A DNA stretch of 64,000 bases from Effrenium voratum (taxonomy: Eukaryota; Sar; Dinophyceae; Suessiales; Symbiodiniaceae), in assembly GCA_963377175.1 (NCBI GenBank), contig CAUJNA010001890.1, positions 1,630,315 through 1,694,314 on the forward strand. Direction: 5' to 3'. A program made the position numbers and the translations under genes. Of the stretch, positions 62,201 to 64,000 are shown one piece after another. The notes beneath the pieces were generated by a model. The model was not told the DNA's origin, ran no database searches, and saw nothing but the letters and a program-made list of their open reading frames with translations. Numbering within the stretch: position 1 is the stretch's first letter; every line of letters begins with the position of its first letter.

Positions 62201-63854
62201 GCACAGCAGCTGTCGCTCCCCCTGACTGAAGTTCTGCCCGTTCTCCTGGCAAAAACGTCCTCCCCCCAGCGCCGAAAACGCCCCGAGCGACTCGTCGTAA
62301 CTTCACAACCCCAAACGCTATGGTTACGAAAATGAACAGAACCAAACCACAAAATCGAACAAACTCGCCAAGAACTGTGAAGGTACAGTTCCGGATGCAC
62401 CCCGGGTGAGTTCGCCCCAGGTTATTATGGTGGGGGGGGTTCGTAACATGGGGCAGTGGAGATTCAGACTTCTATTGGAGGGGAAGACGGGAAGACCCTC
62501 CCAATTAATTACAAGGACGGGTTCTTAGATCCGGGTCAATGGAGGGTTTTGCCATCGTGTTTTTGGTTGGCGGGTCTTCGATCGTTTTCCCCTTACTTGC
62601 AATCCACCGCAAGCCCTTCGCCACTGTGGATGGTTGCGAAAACCATTTCGCACCACCGTCTGAGAAACCTTGGAATGATTCGATTGCCCTGTCAATACCA
62701 ACAAACAATGGCTTCAACTGGTGGTTTGTGAGGTGGTGCGAAATCGAGTTCGTTCATTCACAGTCTTATATCTAAAAACAACAAGGTGAAGTCCATAAAC
62801 TCAGAAAGGCAGCACATGGATGACATGTCAGGTAAGTGACTAAGCCCCCAGTTAGATTTGTTTCCTGGAGAGCCCTTTGATACAAACAAAGGGCCATTTG
62901 ACATGTTCTCGAAAATCACGGGCACTTCTTGGCAGCACGAGCGCTTGTTGATGTGTGAGCGCTTTTTGGTATGCTGCTGAAACTCGATGGTCACAAACAC
63001 CCGCAAAAAATCGCCGCACTCCTCGGTTTACTACGGGGTCCCCTCATTTTGGCAGTCCAATCCATTCCTGAGGGCCTTTTTTTGGTTGGTTCATGAATGG
63101 GTCAAAACTTAAAGGCCGAGGTCCTCAAACAAAGACCCACAAAATACCCGCCCAAATCCTGGCATTCACAAATTTGTAAGGGTATCTAGGTCCTCCAGTA
63201 GAGAGGTTAGAATGAGAGTACCCACTTTTTTCTGTGGTCTATTTTAGTAGGGGAACCCTCCCACAAAAAAGGGTAAAAGGGCACTACTGCATAGGTATTC
63301 TAGGGGTCCAGGCAACCATTTCAGGGACCTGGAGTCTCCTTCTGACCCGAATCAAAAATGGGGTCATGATCCCTTAATTTGGGGTAATGACCAACCATTT
63401 TTGATTCGGGTCAGAAGGAGACTCCAGGGAGGCTCCACAAGTCCGAAACGGAGGTCTCCCTGGAGTCTCCTTCTGACCCGTTAAAAGTGGTTGGTCATGA
63501 CCCAAAATAAAGAAATGGGTCATGGACCCATTTTTGATTCGGGTCAAAAGGAGATTCCAGGGCCTTCTTGATGTTGCTCTCGAAAAAGGAAAATCAGCCA
63601 AAGGCCTTTTTGTTCAGGGTCCTGGAAGATTGCCTCCATAAGTGCCCCGGAAAAAATCCAGTAGTGATACATTCCCTTTAAACCAACAGGGGAAATAAAA
63701 CATATTCTTAACCAAATGGAAGATTAAGGCTGGAAAAGGCCTAATGACCGCGAGTGAAGTCCCCAGCCCAGTCCTCTACCCTGGCGTCCAGTTGGTTCGG
63801 CAGCTGCGCCACTCGTTTCTCCAAGCCCGCCTGCCGCAGGCACCGCCAGAGGCC
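53184..63854 (-). CDS. ABCC/ABCB-type ABC transporter, partial nucleotide-binding domain, 6 exons
   Basis: Fragment of an ATP-driven exporter of the ABCC (MRP) or ABCB type. Six minus-strand exons join in order to about 134 residues: helical subdomain (LPNQLDARVE), ABC signature (NFSQGERQLL), Walker B with catalytic glutamate (LLLCDEPTAACD), DKLIHETLL, the switch-histidine strand (VVVCHRL), and the domain C-terminus (FVFEEGRVVERG). DE-PTAxCD after Walker B and the signature favour ABCC over ABCA. Walker A and the membrane domains would lie beyond 64 kb. Junctions use GA and GC donors as in the ABCA gene. The signature/Walker B junction has no clear donor. The last exon is separated by 6.6 kb that contains a complete MATE gene, so it could belong to another ABC gene, though its phase fits. 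Confidence 0.78.
54108..54231 (-). CDS. MATE exon 7, C-terminus and stop
   Basis: Reads KICHVVPCMFAMWRIDWDRE then SKRAIERVD, like the MATE C-terminal TDW-x-x-E-x-x-x-A. Ends in TAG shortly after a GTGAGG that could also act as a donor, so a further exon is possible. Confidence 0.8.
54108..56949 (-). CDS. MATE-family multidrug and toxic compound extrusion transporter, 7 exons
   Basis: Secondary (cation-coupled) efflux transporter of the MATE family in a cellular membrane; substrate unknown. Seven exons join in frame to about 493 residues with a stop at 54108-54110, a normal MATE length. Visible marks: VGHLG and SQAFGAGN in exon 1, AGRYAY and GIQRSIGMWL in exon 2, the GAGVAMTIS helix and TWRGFSSEAF in exon 3, GRVGNQLGA in exon 4 (the MATE RVGNxLGA motif), a GVLTSCGQQ helix in exon 5, GFPLALLFGF in exon 6 and DWDRESKRAIERV at the C-terminus. 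Start ATG at 56949 lies in a good context (GCCATGG); an AG just upstream could accept a spliced leader. Introns are only 108-430 nt, and two are single mobile elements. Lies between ABCC-type exons 5 and 6 on the same strand. Confidence 0.9.
54245..54339. repeat. Family E inverted-repeat element
   Basis: CATTTGCTTAAGCCCC...CTAAGCAAATGGAAG, inside MATE intron 6. Confidence 0.9.
54605..54680 (-). CDS. MATE exon 6
   Basis: Encodes GFPLALLFGFVFRWGVFGL and CAGHCL, the last helices. Acceptor CCGAG|GC; GA donor TTGG|GAAGC, and exon 7 starts GAAG. Confidence 0.85.
54882..55102 (-). CDS. MATE exon 5
   Basis: Contains LTIPATLLLIFTRQWGLLF and VLAYIVGVLTSCGQQ, helices 9-11 of a MATE protein. Acceptor CCAAG|GCTATGG, donor TTTGG|GTGTTAG. 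Confidence 0.9.
55103..55210 (-). mobile_element. MATE intron 4 = one family H element
   Basis: The intron spans the whole H element (108 nt) and nothing else; compare the copy at 22817-22925. Confidence 0.88.
55211..55449 (-). CDS. MATE exon 4
   Basis: 79 codons including LSALSIYQLT and AISGRVGNQLGAAQP, the MATE RVGNxLGA signature. The 3' junction is ambiguous by one base (TTG|GGTTGG or TTGG|GTTGG); both give the same protein. Confidence 0.9.
55450..55568 (-). mobile_element. MATE intron 3 = one family F element
   Basis: 119-nt intron starting GAGACTCAGTTGCCC and ending GGGGCAAGTGAG, i.e. the F element termini. GA-AG intron; GAG is repeated at the start of exon 4. Confidence 0.92.
55569..55775 (-). 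CDS. MATE exon 3
   Basis: 69 codons with YMGAGVAMTISTALQALLI and SSEAFKDWGPYLEIALPG, the end of the first and start of the second MATE repeat. GA donor ACT|GAGACTC; exon 4 starts GAG. Confidence 0.9.
56095..56192. repeat. Family E element in MATE intron 2
   Basis: CCAGTTTGCTCAAGTCCCCT...ACATATTATTGAACAA, partly diverged. Confidence 0.75.
56206..56437 (-). CDS. MATE exon 2
   Basis: Contains VAGRYAYCVLLVTPF and GIQRSIGMWLVAQ, the MATE loop and helix where an x-Q-x-x-xRS-x-G motif occurs. Acceptor CAAAG|GTTC; the 3' end (GGG|GTGTAC) is chosen for phase, and exon 3 starts GTATAC. Confidence 0.85.
56567..56949 (-). CDS. MATE exon 1
   Basis: Begins MVISAKLIGREAWHQFCL and runs through VGHLG and FGAGNNLAMAL, the first four MATE helices. 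Donor TTGGT|GTTTGG; the next exon begins GTTC, so two bases complete in phase. Confidence 0.9.
57393..57476. repeat. Family B inverted-repeat element
   Basis: TGCCTAGACCCTCAAACC...AACTTTGAGGGTCCAGGTGC. Confidence 0.85.
58431..58497 (+). repeat. Decamer tandem repeat AAGATAAGCC, six copies
   Basis: Six perfect copies and a partial one; on the minus strand GGCTTATCTT. Confidence 0.97.
59858..59910 (-). CDS. ABCC-type exon 5, H-loop
   Basis: Encodes DWTLVVVCHRLHYIRER; VVCHRL is the switch histidine strand. Acceptor GCGCAG|GAC. A GT donor at CGTCT|GTGCC or a shorter form ending at 59867 both keep phase. Confidence 0.78.
59911..61005. other. ABCC-type intron 4
   Basis: Holds an M element (about 60048-60160) and a B element (60485-60536). 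No exon seen. Confidence 0.6.
61006..61047 (-). CDS. ABCC-type exon 4
   Basis: Encodes DKLIHETLLQGLNK, the helix after the D-loop (T-D-x-x-I-x-x-T-L). Acceptor CCCCAG|GAC, GC donor AAG|GCGG. Confidence 0.8.
61249..61293 (-). CDS. ABCC-type exon 3, Walker B
   Basis: Encodes LLLCDEPTAACDLET: Walker B, catalytic Glu and D-loop. GA donor (ACG|GACTC), and the next exon starts GACAAG. Acceptor CCGCAG|CTG is unusual in not being followed by G. Confidence 0.85.
61886..62131 (+). repeat. (CCCCA)n then (CCCCG)n minisatellite
   Basis: About 36 CCCCA units switch abruptly near 62065 to about 13 CCCCG units. In the ABCC-type intron 2, so the sense RNA is (UGGGG)n/(CGGGG)n. Confidence 0.97.
62174..62245 (-). 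CDS. ABCC-type exon 2, ABC signature
   Basis: Encodes ENGQNFSQGERQLLCLARV and LVEPK. Contains the ABC signature in ABCC form (FSQGERQ). Acceptor TTTTTGCCAG|GAG; the 3' end is approximate. Confidence 0.87.
63327..63429. repeat. Family A inverted-repeat element
   Basis: ACCTGGAGTCTCCTTCTGACC...GGTCAGAAGGAGACTCCAGG; long, nearly perfect inverted repeat. Confidence 0.93.
63458..63562. repeat. Family A inverted-repeat element
   Basis: CCCTGGAGTCTCCTTCTGACC...GGGTCAAAAGGAGATTCCAGGG, 28 bp from the previous copy. Confidence 0.92.
63774..63854 (-). CDS. ABCC-type exon 1
   Basis: 27 codons including LWRCLRQAGLEKRVAQLP then DARVE, the segment between the Q-loop and signature of ABCC domains. GA donor (GTAGAG|GACTGG); with the next exon it reads DARVE-ENGQNFS. 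Confidence 0.8.
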
Positions 63855-63897
63855 CTGGCGGTGCCAAGTCGGACGTAACGACCCAAGTGGATGCCCG

Positions 63898-64000
63898 GAC
63901 TTGACAAAAGTTCCAGCTTAAAACCTGGCGATTGACCCAAAAACCTGGAGTTCATTGGTAAAATCCCTTTCTTCCGGGTAGTTTGAGGGTCCAGGTGGAT
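63898..64000. repeat. Family B element at window edge
   Basis: One end TAGTTTGAGGGTCCAGGTGG; the other end degraded (ACTTGACAAAAGTTCCAGCTT). Confidence 0.75.

Larger units (their letters stand above)
62246..63773. other. ABCC-type intron 1
   Basis: Holds a D element (62621-62763), a C element (63187-63290), two A elements (63327-63429, 63458-63562) and an E element (about 63640-63723). A minus-strand frame at 62780-62995 (FVTIEFQQHTKKRSH) is not assigned. Confidence 0.6.

Noticed and set aside
61504..62400. Long open frames through the CCCCA/CCCCG array (Pro-His or Gly-Trp repeats) on both strands
   Set aside because: They are translations of a pentamer repeat whose length keeps all frames open; the array lies in an ABCC intron.
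63774..63854. Initial reading as a duplicate of the ABC signature exon (DWAGDFTRG resembles NFSQGE)
   Set aside because: With a GA donor after GTAGAG it joins the 62174-62245 exon perfectly as DARVE-ENGQNFS, so that tail is intron.

Overview
The window looks like nuclear DNA of a dinoflagellate. Every exon I can recognise is very short and on the minus strand. Introns far outweigh exons, splice donors are mostly GC or GA rather than GT, and nearly every exon begins right after AG with a G. The intervening DNA is packed with many families of short (about 60-150 bp) terminal-inverted-repeat elements. That combination matches what is known of dinoflagellate genomes that carry introners (mobile elements that become introns). 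The species cannot be fixed from this sequence.

Genes, all on the minus strand, so the gene order runs from high to low coordinates. (1) 63.9-53.2 kb: part of an ABCC/ABCB-type ABC transporter nucleotide-binding domain, in six exons. (2) 56.9-54.1 kb: an apparently complete MATE-family efflux transporter in seven exons with small introns; it lies inside the large interval between the last two ABCC exons. (3) 50.3-1.2 kb: an ABCA-type full transporter, which I could reassemble by hand from 29 exons averaging 66 nt. It runs from just after Walker B of the first nucleotide-binding domain, through the second membrane domain with its large extracellular loop, to Walker A of the second nucleotide-binding domain. 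Only about 1.9 kb of these 49 kb is coding, and both gene ends are missing. (4) 25.5-22.6 kb (possibly from 26.2 kb): an ankyrin-repeat gene of different, more conventional architecture, sitting wholly inside the 10-kb intron between ABCA exons 14 and 15.

The rest is intronic or intergenic. I recognise at least eight inverted-repeat families (called A, B, C, D, E, F, G, H here) plus further dispersed families (I, J, L, M). There are also several G/C-rich minisatellites, a degenerate telomere-like tract, and simple repeats. Two MATE introns consist of exactly one element each (families F and H), and one F element is inserted in a C element with a 4-bp target duplication. These are direct evidence that the elements are mobile and form introns. 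Across the ABCA, ABCC and MATE genes, the first bases of an intron often copy the first bases of the next exon, as expected if the splice sites came from target-site duplications. No transposase, rRNA, tRNA or CRISPR was found. Exon boundaries were set by hand from reading frame, phase and family resemblance and may be off by a base or by a small exon.
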